This document shows positions 33,320-44,855 of a stretch of 64,000 nucleotides of DNA, piece by piece. Each line of letters begins with the position of its first letter. Position 1 is the stretch's first letter. A program made the position numbers and the translations under genes. The DNA is from Pelodera strongyloides (Eukaryota; Nematoda; Chromadorea; Rhabditida; Rhabditidae), in contig JAANDG010000380.1 in assembly GCA_036852015.1 (NCBI GenBank), positions 1-64,000 of the forward strand, read 5' to 3'. The notes under the pieces were generated by a model. That model was not told where the DNA came from, ran no database searches, and worked only from the letters and a program-made list of their open reading frames with translations.

Positions 33320-33542
33320 GATAAACGGTTTATTGATTTCAGATTGTTGACCAATACGATTTGTAACACATAATAACTTCGAAGTTATAGAATAAGTAAC
33401 TTTGTACAATGCGAGTAACGTTATATCAAACGAGACTATAACCTCTAAAGAACAAAATAAGGGCGGAGCTAACTAAAAACAGATAAGACGAGTTGATCCC
33501 CGCACAAAAAAAAAAAAGAAACTCAAAACGACCAGCAGTCGA

Positions 33543-34476
33543 ATGAGCGACGACGGAGAGTATGATTATGGTACAAGCATAAAATTTTACCGAGACAACT
33601 TTAAAATGAACATAATTAGTGGCGAATCTTGAGCAAGTAAAAGAGTATCGCTGATCAGCAGCTTATGGAACTTGTCACCAGTATCGAGGAGCGTCCGGTA
33701 CATCTCTTCAACTCCTTATAACGACGGGAGCCTTGGTGACCGACAACTCCGGATCTAAAAATAAATTATGTCAGTGAGTTTCTGAAAGCACCTTGCCAGA
33801 AGTTGATCCTGGTAGAGGAGATTTATATATATTGAGATTGTTACATAATACTTTGGAAGCTATTGGAAGCATTGCAAGCGTACTGCCCACCATCGAACTG
33901 GACCTATACTTTTTGAAACTTGCCTAGCCTATAAGCATTGGAGATACAGCCAAGAACTAACTGAGAAATCGACGTAAAGTGAATTTTGATAAGCTCAGCA
34001 ATGCACACCAAGAGATACAGCGGCGCGCTCTGGTAGCCAACAAAGACATAGAAGGCAGCTATAGAAGGTGAATAGGTGAAAACATTATTATGGCACCGGC
34101 AGCAGGTGAGTTCCACAATAAAGATAATTTCACAGCATAAATAAACATTTATCAAATAGATAACACGAGACTGGGCACCACAATAACTTATAACTAATAG
34201 AAAATTGCTCGACAATGTCAGTACATTGTACATCGATGCGGCGCAAAAATCAGCTGCAAATCCAAATTTTCTGGTGACCGAAACAATACTCAAATCCAGA
34301 GCATGTGCATCAGTAACCATATTGTTGCTACAACGGCCCACCTCAAGATTCTCCCTCCTCTTGCGGGAGCACGTAAAGCGAGTCACGGTATGAGATTGGC
34401 AGTTCAGACAGACCTTGATGTCCTCTACCCAGACAGGATTGAAGCCTTCCACAGAGAGTGCCAATTGATGATCTAA
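33543..34476 (+). pseudogene. degenerate coding segment of the split-repeat element
   Basis: Between A1 and B1 the plus strand has several protein-like open stretches in changing frames: 33543-33632 (starts MSDDGEYDYGTSIKFY), about 33649-33720 (ADQQLMELVTSIEERPVHLF), about 33990-34070 (NAHQEIQRRALVANKDIEG) and 34201-34476 (91 residues; ARKASHGMRLAVQTDLDVLY, then a stop). The position fits a gag-like ORF, but frames and stops are broken and I recognise no motif. A 186-residue minus-strand frame (33904-34464) overlaps and could be the shadow. Confidence 0.35.
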
Positions 34477-34520
34477 ATATTAACATACGTACTTCGTTGT
34501 TGGGAGGGAGGGTTGGGCTT

Positions 34521-34870
34521 CCACTCTTAATAACAGAACGGTCAACTTTCTGGACTCAACAACCAGAATGAAGAAAAAAACGCATTTTTTCAAAAAGTGC
34601 ATGCAAAACGAGCCGGGTTACTGTAGTCCTTCGCTGCGGGACCTCGGTTGTCTGCGCAATAGGAAAAACAGTTGGAATAGCACAAAATTCCAATTATGTG
34701 GTTCGCTCCTATCTATTTCATTCTGAAACAGATATCGCTCACACACATAATCTTAATTTTGTACATATCCCAACTAAACCATTGTAAGCAACCAAACAAC
34801 TACAAATAAAACTCAATGCATCAAATACAACTTCGAATACCTTGGGTAAACGGTTTATTGATTTCAGAGG
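34521..34870 (+). repeat. internal B1-A2 junction repeat
   Basis: B1 (34521-34695) runs directly into A2 (34693-34870), sharing ATT. This is the internal template region that in PAT/Ngaro elements joins the two element ends of the circular intermediate. Confidence 0.85.
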
Positions 34871-34949
34871 AGAACTAGTTAAGTCGTTATTAAGGCTCTT
34901 ACTGATGAAATAAACCATTAGCGTGTCTTACTACTTTCAAACTGTTCTC

Positions 34950-34953
<4 letters not shown>

Positions 34954-34987
<34 letters not shown>
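34954..34987. repeat. 34-base T homopolymer
   Basis: Uninterrupted T run 84 bp after the end of A2, within the split-repeat element. Confidence 0.9.
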
Positions 34988-34990
<3 letters not shown>

Positions 34991-35565
34991 TCTTGCACAC
35001 CATTCGGACTGGACTCATAGCCCAAATTTTTATTTTACTATATGCACTCCTCAATCAAACTCCCGTATTTGCTTGCGCACTCAAATTCAATTCAGCCAAA
35101 AGGCAAAATTCCCACTGAAACCATTCTAGCCCAACAATCCGTTTTTCATTCGTAAGTATATAGCTTACATGCACAGATGCAAATATAGAATTATCTTTCC
35201 TCATATCCCTCTATTTCTGGCATCATTAATACTACTCGATGAGGACCAGCTATGGAAAACTCTCAGGTCATATGATATGGAAATCTCGCATTCTCACAAA
35301 CTATTATTTCCCTAAGCTTTTCTAGATAAAGTAAAAAGGGAGCACCATCTCACGTGAACAAACCAAGACACATACATGCCTACATTGTGGAAACTTGAAT
35401 TGAATTGAAATTGAAGGAAGAAAACATTAGAAACAGTAACGTAATCCACAGCCAACTTCACTGGCAAAACACATCTTCTAAACTTCACAAACGAGCGTAT
35501 CGTAATAACCCTAGGCCTCTCATAGTGAAAGCTTGTTAGTTAATCACAACCAATATTTTCCCTAT

Positions 35566-36287
35566 TTTCGCCCGTTCCTCCCAAACGGAGCACGCTTCTA
35601 CAAAGCTATCACAATATAAAGAAACGCACCTTCACTAATGGAAAACCCATCAATCGCGTCTGACACGCGATCAACGCAAACATCTCTTCTGAACCATCCA
35701 GTACCCGTCTCATGAGCAGTCAAGTCACCCAGCAACTGAAACATAACCGCATAGAAATTCACGCACACAACCTTCGATCCTTGACCTTCAGTTCGGGACA
35801 CCCTCTCAGGGTGCCCATCTTTGGCAAAGCTTTCACCATAAGTTTCCTCGAAACGAATACGGGACCTCGTCCACAACATACTTCAGTTTGAAAACTCATT
35901 TCTCATGAGACTAGGAATAAATTATTTCCCAATTTTTCCTCGTTCCTCCCAAACGGAGCACGGTTCTACCAAGCTATCACAATATAAAGAACGCACCTTC
36001 ACTAATGGAAAACCCATAAATCGCGTCTGACACGCGATCAACACAAACATCTCTTCTCAGCCATCCAGTACCCGTCTCACGAGCAGTTAATTCACCCAGC
36101 AACTGAAACATAACCGCATAGAAAATCACGCACACAACCTTCGGTCCTCGACCTTCAGTTCAGGAAAACCCTCTCAGGGTGCCCAGCTTTCGCAAAGCTT
36201 TCACCATACGTTTCCTCGAAACGAATACGGGACCTCGTCCACAACATACTTCAGTTTGAAAACTCATTTCTCATGAGACTAGGCATA
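35566..36287. repeat. ~360-bp tandem duplication inside the split-repeat element
   Basis: Two diverged copies, about 35566-35921 and 35931-36287, both running from CGTTCCTCCCAAACGGAGCA to TTCTCATGAGACTAGG. The first copy is open on the minus strand for 93 codons (with NFYAVMFQLLGDLTAHETG); the second has lost the frame. I cannot identify the product. Confidence 0.75.
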
Positions 36288-37476
36288 AATTTAATTAAAA
36301 CATAATACAACACTCTGATGAAACGGAATGAGCTCTCAATTGAAGCCATAAAACCAGGAATTTAGAATTACGCGCAATCCAGAGTTCTTCAAGATATACA
36401 CGGACCTCGTCCCAAACAGTTTCAGCTATACTTAAAAAAAAAAATTCTTTTTAGTCTACAAGTCTACCAAAAGTGAGAGAGCGAATCTGCTGCAGTAAAC
36501 GATTGTTTAGTAAACTCTACAGGCCAGACCATGTAACATCGAAGTCTGAAACGCAAGAAACAGACGCTAAGTACAGGAAACAGCGAAAATGTACACACGA
36601 CAACGTAATTATGGTAAAGCTTCGGCACCGTGTGATATCCTCCACCGAGGGTCAACTTTATGCCAGACAATTAATTTGATCTCGATCTCGAGCTTGAAAA
36701 GCCCTGCACATTATCTCGCATATATTTTGCGTACGAACACAAAACGCTGGAATTCCACTCCAGAAAATGAACGAACAGTAAACGGCATATTGATCTGGCT
36801 AAAGAGACTAGCCATAAAATAGTTTGCAAAAGAAGATGGTAATATTGATAGGATTAATACAAAAAAAAAAAAAATAATAATAATAATAATAATAAATAAC
36901 ATTAGTTGATTATATATTAGTAAAAATTAATAGTAACGCAAAAAACACTCATTTTCATTTTCCAACAAACGTAAGCTGTTGTCCACAGCTGTGAATAACA
37001 TCACAAAGGAAAACAACAGTCACATAACAAACCTTATTGGAACATCCGGTACCATAGTAGGCGTCTACTCTGCACATTTCGAAGCACTAGCCTAGGACGG
37101 TGCCTACACAACGCTGGATGCGTGTCGGTGCCTTGTTCCATAAACACAAAAACACTATCGCTTTCTGTAATGAACATTTTCAATACTTCACAGAAAAGAG
37201 CTATTAAGACACAATTCCAACACATTTTATTTAGCCCTATGAACAAATATACTAAGCCGAAGGATAGAATTAAAATCTGGAAGGCCATAGAGATTCTACA
37301 GCATATTTAACAATAACTTCAGGCAAGAAGACCGGAGTACCAAAGAAAAACTTATTTTATTTAGGAACTTTGAACAATACATACGGAACTAATTTTTATG
37401 TACAACCGAGCCCAATGCAGAGAACAATTCACCAAGTACGGAAAAACCAACCGACAACACGAATAAACAACAAAAA

Positions 37477-37650
37477 CCACTCTTAATAACAGAACGGTCA
37501 ACTTTCTGGACTCAACAACCAGAATGAAGAAAAAACGCATTTTTTCAAAAAGTGCATGCAAAACGAGCCGGGTTACTGTAGTCCTTCGCTGCGGGACCTC
37601 GGTTGTCTGCGCAATAGGAAAAACAGTTGGAATAGCACAAAATTCCAATT
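37477..37650 (+). repeat. split direct repeat B2
   Basis: 174 bp, starts CCACTCTTAATAACAGAACG, ends GCACAAAATTCCAATT. Right end of the element. Confidence 0.9.
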
Positions 37651-38039
37651 TGGATGTTTCAATTTGGTACTGCATTGAATGACATATTGTATGAAATGTC
37701 TGAAGCGTATGTTACAAATAATATGCTCAGGATTTTACTGCATTATTTTGAAGACTTGCAAAAAGTTGCTATATTTTTACCAAAAGTGTGAAAGGTAGAA
37801 AAAGTAGTGAGTGAGCACTTTTGCTCAAGACTGCGCACTCAGCACTGACTCTCCTTTTATAACCGAGAGCGAATTTGAGATATTCTAATTTTCGTTGTGG
37901 ACATACAAACGCATCAAACTTTGCGCCTTGATGTAATAAAATTAAAAACAGAGGATCTTACAACTATACATCATATCATATTAGGAAAATATCACAGACA
38001 TAAAATGCATAACCTCCTCTTTATGCCCCTTTTTCGTAA

Positions 38040-38090
38040 TATGGCCTGTGGTGTAGTCGCCTCGGGCGGCGATAGCCTTCTGATATTCAA
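38040..38090 (+). mobile_element. Helitron-like 3' hairpin, decayed
   Basis: TCGCCTCGGGCGGCGATAGC followed by CTTCTGA resembles the CAGGCGGC..GCCGTCTGG end of the other copies but the CTRR end is mutated. Upstream sequence (from ~37684, ATGAAATGTCTGAAGCGTATG) shares text with 51785-51890. Confidence 0.45.
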
Positions 38091-38738
38091 ATATCCGAAT
38101 ATCCTTCTCCCTATGAATGTTTTCCACGCAATCAAGAATAAAACTTTATTTATCATACAAAGGAAATAAAGACATAAAGTACAGTAAAAACTTTTCACAA
38201 AATCAAAGAAAAAAGGAATTATACAGCCTCTTCAAATTTTCCCAAAGCTATGTACAAAATTAATTTGAATTTTTAAGTAAAAAAAAACATAAATCGTATA
38301 ATTTATGTAAATATATGGCACATCATCTTCTCGAGCAGAGAATAATAATAAAAATATGTATTCAAAAATATTCAAATAATGAATAAATATAATTGGCTAC
38401 AATGTATAATAATTAAACTTCCTTCTTACAACGACGATGGCAAGTAGCATAGAAATGGAAATTATGCAATCAAGTTCACGAGCATGACACCAAAATTAAA
38501 ATGACCGACGTAGGTTTCTCAGTTGTTCAATTACCAGTCTAAATGAACGAGGCAAATTTTCCGCCAATTTAGCTTTGTCGGTTATCGGTTACTCGGCGAC
38601 TTTCCAACCGCATTTTTTGGCGGTTTTGTCGCTGTTCTAACTAATTGAACTAATACAGTAACGTCATGATACATGTCATGTTACTTACAATGGACAGGCA
38701 ATATGGCAATATGTATATTATAAGTAATATATAATTTT

Positions 38739-39228
38739 CTACTTCGGGTTCTGATTTTCCTTCTCAAAGCACTCATACAAAGCCTTTTCCAATTTCGCAA
38801 AAGTACAGCAGTGAGCTCCGATTCCAGCTTTCATTCCATTGCAGACATAGGCGAAAACCTGAGGGTAAGATTTATGAAAGATCAAATAAAAATAATGGAT
38901 TGAACAAAAATACGTAGATTCAAAATGTTTATCAGACGGGCAAGAAGAAAGGAGAGGCAAGAAAGAAAAGAAAAAGACAGCGATATTGGCTTGTAGAGTG
39001 GATGGTAAAGCAACAAATCGAGAGATTTCGATCGAGAGAGAGAGAGCTTATGGAACAGCTAACGTTAGAGAGACATGGAGAGAGACTGTGATCTTTGTTT
39101 CCGAGCTCGGCCCGCGGAAAAACCAGCTAGTTTTTTACTAGTTTCCTACTCGGAAAAAGCTCGGAATACGAAAGTTTGTCGGAAAAAGCTCGGGATTCAT
39201 TAACGGAGGAGCTACAGAAAGAGAGAGA

Positions 39229-39259
<31 letters not shown>

Positions 39260-42200
39260 GGAGGGAGAGAGAGAGAGGGAGAGAGAGAGGGAGGGAGGGA
39301 GGGAGAGAGAAGTGATTTTGTATAAAGCTCACCAGTCCGTTCTTCTGATCGGCTTTCACCATCTGCCCACCCATCCCTGGATGACCAAATTGCCAAGAAC
39401 CCTGAAAATTATCTATGCTTGTCTTTTGAAATCTGCCGAAGGCATACGTTTGCTCTTCACGAGAAAATTGCCCAAGTCAGCATGGTGAACATTAAACCTC
39501 CCGGTTACCAATCTGTTTGGGAAGCCGCCAGAGTTTCTTTGGTGAGGTGTGGCCACCCGGAAAGGGGAAGGAACCACTACATCATGATCATCCCAATGGT
39601 TTTGTATACTTTTTCCTTCAACATTTAACTTACAGTAGGACTCTTCCAAAACTGGAATCCAATTCCCTTGCTCTGTTTTTCAGCCCAAGAATGGTCGAGG
39701 TCGTCTTCTCGGTTCGGAGCCGCCAGTTTCTAAAGTATCCATTTATTGATTACTTGTCAATTTATTGCTTAGGATTTAAAATACCAAATCAGACCCACCG
39801 TGTATCATAAAACTGTGAAAGTTTCTTAGATTTATCTCTAACTTCGAATTAAATTCAGTAGTTTTCCTTAGTTTCTATCGTTAGCGTTTCTTCCAACTAT
39901 ACAGTGGAAGAGCGCTATGAACATTAGTAGACTTGCATGTTATGCTTACCTTCAAAACCTTTGGTCCAACAAGACTGCCGTCAATAAGAATCTGATAAGT
40001 TTTTGCTAGTCCTCTGCCGTTTCCGATTCCGTTAGCTGCGGGTTGAGGGTGAGTTCTTACTTCAGGGTTGTTGTGCATGTCCATTAACTGAAATGAGATC
40101 AAACTTGAGGTATTATTATTTTCCCAGTCCAGATTTTGGGACTGGGCATATGTGCCCGCCGACAACAATAAGGTGAGTTAACGTGGCGCTAATAAGAAAT
40201 GTTCTTGCTGTGTTGGTAATGAAATGTTTGTAAATCATAACATATGTACAGAAAAATAATTTCTTCATTCACCTTCATTCCCCAATTATTGCAATTGTAA
40301 AGAGAACGGGAGAAGTTTCCCTTTGGGTTTTGAATGTTGAATCCATTCATGGCGATCATTTTGTCATAGGCGATTTCCCTGAAAATTGGGACAAGTAAGC
40401 GATTTCTGAGGCCGTATTCACCACAGGAAGCCCTCCCTAGGCTCACGAGCGCTGTGAATCTCCTCTGCTCTTGCACTCTCTACGCACTCTTTAGCTCCCT
40501 GGGGAGACCAGGGAGGGCTCCCTGCGTGTTGGTGAATACGGCCTCTGAACGAAGAGTTCTTCATAATGGGTTACTATCTATAACAGCCATTAGGGGGAAA
40601 GTTCGATATTGTGCGACTCCCAATTGGACAACTTGGTCAAGTTGCTCCAAGCTTGACGTAATTCCTGTGACTTGACACTCCCCTTGACACCTTGACAGTA
40701 TCAAAATGGCAATCATTGGCAAGAAATTGCTGGTTTTATTTCACAAAACATCAGAGTATGACAAACCGAATAAGTTGTTTTGTGCCAAATCCGGTAAGTT
40801 TGGCCACACGAAATTCCTCCGACTGACAATTTCCAATGTAAACATCAGTGTCTGCAAGAAGGACACTTGAATATGTTTATTTAAAGATGTGCCCTAGACG
40901 GGAGTCGAACCTGTGACATCCCCGGCCTCAGACACCACGCTACGCTACCAACTGAGCTACACAACATTATCAACTCACCAAATTTGTCTGAAATTTCCTC
41001 TCGGAAGAATTCTCCAATAGTTCTCTTCTTGGGATCAATTCTACGGAAAACTCCATTCAAAAGCCATCCGATAGTCATTGGATGGTAGGCCGTGTGTCTG
41101 AAAATATACCACATCTTATAATATAAACAAGCATAAATAACTAAAGGATATTGCAAGCTATGCGTCGCAAGCTAAGAACTATGGTTATATCACAAGCTAT
41201 ACGTCTGCAGTTTGGAACTACCTGTTCTATTTTAGATACAGTGTTTTCAAATGCTGATTCATTTTTATCATCGTGGTGGACTAATTTTCGCTAGGAATCG
41301 AGAAATTCAATCGTTATATGATCTCATAGTCATTGCTCACTTTCCGGGAGTATATTTTGGCTTTTCATTTTCCAAAATTCTGTCCATAACATCAGGAGAG
41401 TCCATTGCCTCTTTTGTGACCATGTTCTCGAGATACGGTAGACCAGCCTGGAATTAACTTTAGGTTTTTTCAGACAAAATACTGTATTTCGTCCCCCATT
41501 TAGCTTACTGTAACTATAACATACCACGCGCCCTGTTATTTCTACAAAGATACTGTAGTTCACGTGGCTCCCTATCAATGGAGCTTGTTTGTGATGTTTC
41601 TGAACTCAGAAAAACGAGGGCGCGGCGGTAGGAAAAAGGTGTGTGCATTCGATTCTCCCAATCTTTGCGTTTTGAGGCAGTTTTGTAATTAATCAAAACG
41701 GTCAATGAACAATATTTTCTAAAGATTCAGTGATGAAATGTGTAACGGAAATTTGTTTTCTAAAATAGTAGAAAAATGGCGCTGGTTGGCGTGGAGCAGC
41801 GAGAGATGTACTTGGTTGGAAGCATATGCTGGACAATCCCATTTCCATCAATTTTTTGCATAAGGCGCATACATTTGCATATAATACATGAAATTGTAGC
41901 TGTTTAGCATACGTTTTAAAAAATATATAACTATTTCTTATTATTGTGAGATAGCAGATGGGTTCAAAAATAAATCATCCTCAGCCTACCTACCCTGTGT
42001 TCCAAAATCATCCTAATAGTGATTGTTTCCTTTCCGTGTTTTCCGAATTCGGGCCAATATTTCACAACGAAATCATCATAATCACAGAGTCCCCGGTCAA
42101 CCAGCATGGCCATACAAATAGCTGAGAGACTCTGCAAAAAGGGCGAATGAATATTTGCTTTGACTCAAAATAAATCTCAAGTGGGTATTTTCCTTGATCT

Positions 42201-44855
42201 TTTGACTATGGAACTGTACAAAGCGAACTGCTTCTGAGCCGCTAAGTATATGTACCTATTCTAAAGTACTTATGACCCTATTTATGGATTTTTTGAGCTT
42301 GCCATCAGCGTTATTGTGTTATATTAATAAGCACAATACAATATTTGCAGCATGATGATGGGGAAACTGTACCTTGCTGATACTGAATACGGTAGATAGT
42401 GTGTCCTCCCTCCACGGTCTGTCGTACTGTTTGTCGGCGAATCCACCCCACAGATCAACAATTAACTTGCCGTTTCTAAAGTTACTTTTTGAAATTAATT
42501 GCTTCTGCAATTGCTTTTGTAATTGCTTTCACCGAGTGAGGTAGTCAGTGCAGGTGACGGGAAAGAGTAAATCTAGGTGCGAGCTGATATTAGTAAACAT
42601 ATATTCACTCATATTCTGGAACTCGTCAGCTCTGGAACTGGTCGCCAACTGCTCAGGACCACTGCGGAACATATCATAAGCAAACATTGAAACTGTATTT
42701 TCACCCTTGAATAAAGGTCTTGAAGCGTAAAATATTTATTTATTTTATTTATTAAAGTATAGATTATTTGCAAGCGACCACTACGTTTTCTTCGGCACAC
42801 TTTATGCACTTGTGTCTGACTATCGAAAAATAGAAATACGGATAAAGACTGACTTGTAAACAGCAAATGAAGCTCCCTCACTTTCCCATCCGTCCGTGAA
42901 ATTTTTCCTGAAAAGATATTCGGAATAATCGCAAATACTTTGGCAATCTTTATTCTTATTATATAAAAGAGTAACTATAGCGTGCGCTAGCACGCACGTT
43001 ACGGAAGTAGAATTTGAATAAATTGTGCCGCTTTGGATATAAAAGTGTGCCGCAACTCAAATTGGAATACTCTCATGTAAAAAAACGATGTATGTCTTCG
43101 TTCGTAAAGATATTTATCTACGTTACAGTCTTTTTATAAGTATGGAAAGGCGCATCACGCTCAGGCGGCGTAGCCGTCTGGTCTTCATATAAATGGGACA
43201 TAGATCTATCGTAATCGATTTGTTAGTTTCTTGTTGTGTTTATTGATAATAGGGTCAGGCGAGAAGAACATTACTACCATATAAACTAAACAAAAACTAA
43301 CTTGAACGCGTCCCTCACAGCTTCATACGCCTTGTGGCAGTCACCGTCGATCAGAGAGGGTTTCTAAAGTAGAGTAAAATCGTGATGCATTTCATAACGT
43401 AACAAAAATCCAGTAACCTTTAATCTTAATGTACAAAATAATCTGCTTTTCCGAGTCAAACTTCAAAATATGTTGTTCTGCTTCGATATCCTAAATGCAG
43501 TATAAGTTGTGCTTTATATACGTACCATATTGCATCAAACGAAACCGCGTTTACCGCGTTTTGAAAATTTTCTTGTACCACACCTACCCAGTCTATATGA
43601 CTCTCGTTGTCAGTGACTTTTATTTTTAATAAACCTTTGATCATTGAATCACACTAGAGAGAGACACTGTTCATTTTTCATAAAGTGGGGAAGTAAACTT
43701 CGATACAACTTTTTTCGGTCTCCGCAACTTTTCTTATACTTTTCCCAGGAACTGTAGACTAGCTCGAATGATACAGGAAACACGTGGACTACGGTAGCTT
43801 TGTCTAGTCTGACCATATCAGTGATTTAGAATGCGGAGGAATAGCTACGGTATACGGATACAGTACATTAAAATTTATTTTGTTTATACGATAGTAGTTT
43901 AAATAAGAATCTGGAAAACATGAGCTATTTGCGTAGAAAAAATGTGATATTAAAACATGGGCTTGTTGAGGTTGTTAGAAAATTTCTTGTAGTTTGTAAA
44001 AAAAATGCAAGTCAAAAAAATTGTTGGTTAACAGTTCACGTCAAATTGATAGACGCATAAAGCATTTCAAAAGCCCTAGTATTGTCTATTCTATGTGCAT
44101 TATGCGTTTGTAAATCAATTTTAAGCGATACGAAAGAAGTGACACAATTTTCAGAATAACAGTTGAGTTTGACACCTGTTTGACACTATATGGTCACCAT
44201 TAGTTTTGAGTACTTGACCCGTTCACATTGAAATAGCTTTGGAACAAACATAGTCTACTTTGTCTGCGAACGTCAAGAAAAGTTTAAAGTAAAACTATTC
44301 ATATCTTGGATTCTTACGTATTATTGGTATAATAAATTGTATTCATAATAATACTTGAATAATTATTGCTTTTTTAGGTGTAAATTTAATTCTAAATTTG
44401 TCGGTGATTTATTTGTTGGCAGTAAATATGCCATTGCGTCTTCAAACTAAAACATTTTGAGTCTGGCATAGTGCATAGTGGGGTTTCCAAGTATGCTGAA
44501 AATGTACCGGATCTTGTAACTACACGACAATATTTTTTTAATTTTTCATACTAAATATGCTGGTTTCGTGCAGAAATACGGTAGTATTGACAGAATCACA
44601 CCGAATTTTTGGTACACTTGGAAACCCCATAATTATTGAAGGCATTGCGATGACCGGACAATTCAGCGATCCTTTAATAAAACTAACAATCTAAACTGTA
44701 AAGCATATTTATTAGGCTGGCATCTAACTTGACCATCATTCAATGTTTTATTTTATTACAAACTAAACGTAGGGGGACCAACGTGTTCTGAAACTTCCGT
44801 AGTATTGTAGCATATAAATGTTGAATTAACAAATCCTTACCTTTACTTGTACCAT
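38739..44855 (-). CDS. beta-lactamase-like serine hydrolase, 13 exons, complete
   Basis: Exons (minus): 44855-44841, 43363-43302, 42907-42854, 42475-42373, 42131-41994, 41447-41341, 41097-40979, 40851-40767, 40378-40273, 40087-39950, 39729-39634, 39401-39333, 38858-38739 (TAG). They total 1212 nt with consistent phases, giving 403 residues, the usual size of nematode lactamase-domain (LACT) proteins. Class C/LACTB-type motifs are in order: SISK (SxxK nucleophile) at the exon 4 end, AYHPMTIGWL in exon 7, and FGHPGMGGQ (the KTG/HTG position) in exon 12. Exon 11 carries SKGIGFQFWKSPT, exon 13 VFAYVCNGMKAGIG. No signal peptide; it starts MVQVKKPSLIDGDC, so it is probably cytosolic, unlike its anchored paralogue at 27-31 kb. 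Substrate is unknown; relatives hydrolyse small esters, amides or peptides. The 5-codon first exon is the least certain part. Confidence 0.9.
39217..39311. repeat. GA/GGGA microsatellite in lactamase intron
   Basis: (GA)n with GAGGGAGGGA interruptions, in the short intron between exons 13 and 12, ending ~22 bp from exon 12. Confidence 0.95.
40407..40551. mobile_element. TIR element (family 4) in lactamase intron 8
   Basis: Ends CTGAGGCCGTATTCACCA and TGGTGAATACGGCCTCTGA are exact reverse complements over 17 bases, with further inner complementarity (GGAAGCCCTCCCT / AGGGAGGGCTCCC). Confidence 0.8.
40888..40968 (-). tRNA. tRNA-like pseudogene in lactamase intron 7
   Basis: Minus strand: A box TAGCTCAGTTGG and B box GGTTCGACTCC are both good, at normal spacing, but the acceptor ends do not pair and the T stem has a mismatch. 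Probably a tRNA-derived repeat, not a functional gene. Confidence 0.4.
42612..42735. repeat. dispersed repeat shared with 17030-17125
   Basis: Contains CTGGAACTCGTCAGC, CTGCGGAACATATCATAAGC and CCCTTGAATAAAGGT in the same order as the 17-kb copy. It lies in lactamase intron 3. Confidence 0.5.
42954..43181 (+). mobile_element. non-autonomous Helitron-like element in lactamase intron 2
   Basis: Starts TCTTATTATATAAAAGAG and ends CAGGCGGCGTAGCCGTCTGG followed by T, giving a 228-bp element with TC...CTGG termini and a terminal hairpin. Orientation plus, opposite to the host gene. Confidence 0.7.
44477..44634. mobile_element. MITE family 2 copy in lactamase intron 1
   Basis: Inverted ends GGGGTTTCCAAGTATGC and TACACTTGGAAACCCC; core GTGCAGAAATACGGTAGTAT shared with 18247-18407. 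Confidence 0.75.

Larger units (their letters stand above)
33142..37650 (+). mobile_element. split-direct-repeat element, PAT/Ngaro-like (DIRS group), non-autonomous
   Basis: A 178-bp sequence (A) occurs at 33142-33319 and 34693-34870; a 174/175-bp sequence (B) occurs at 34521-34695 and 37477-37650. As read, the A copies are identical and the B copies differ by one A in a homopolymer. The order A1 ... B1A2 ... B2, with B1 and A2 joined over ATT, is the split-direct-repeat structure of PAT- and Ngaro-type tyrosine-recombinase retrotransposons. No intact recombinase or RT frame is visible, only short open stretches, so this looks like a deletion derivative. There is no target-site duplication, as expected for that group. 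Confidence 0.7.

Noticed and set aside
37034..37310. Short frames on both strands in the split-repeat element
   Set aside because: Plus-strand text (NTSQKRAIKTQFQHILFSPM) looks protein-like but is short, without splice sites or a known motif; kept only as part of the element's degenerate content.
33142..37650. Head-to-tail tandem pair of one transposon instead of a split-repeat element
   Set aside because: The interiors between A1-B1 and A2-B2 share nothing, whereas tandem copies should; the split-repeat reading explains the order with one element. It remains a weaker alternative.
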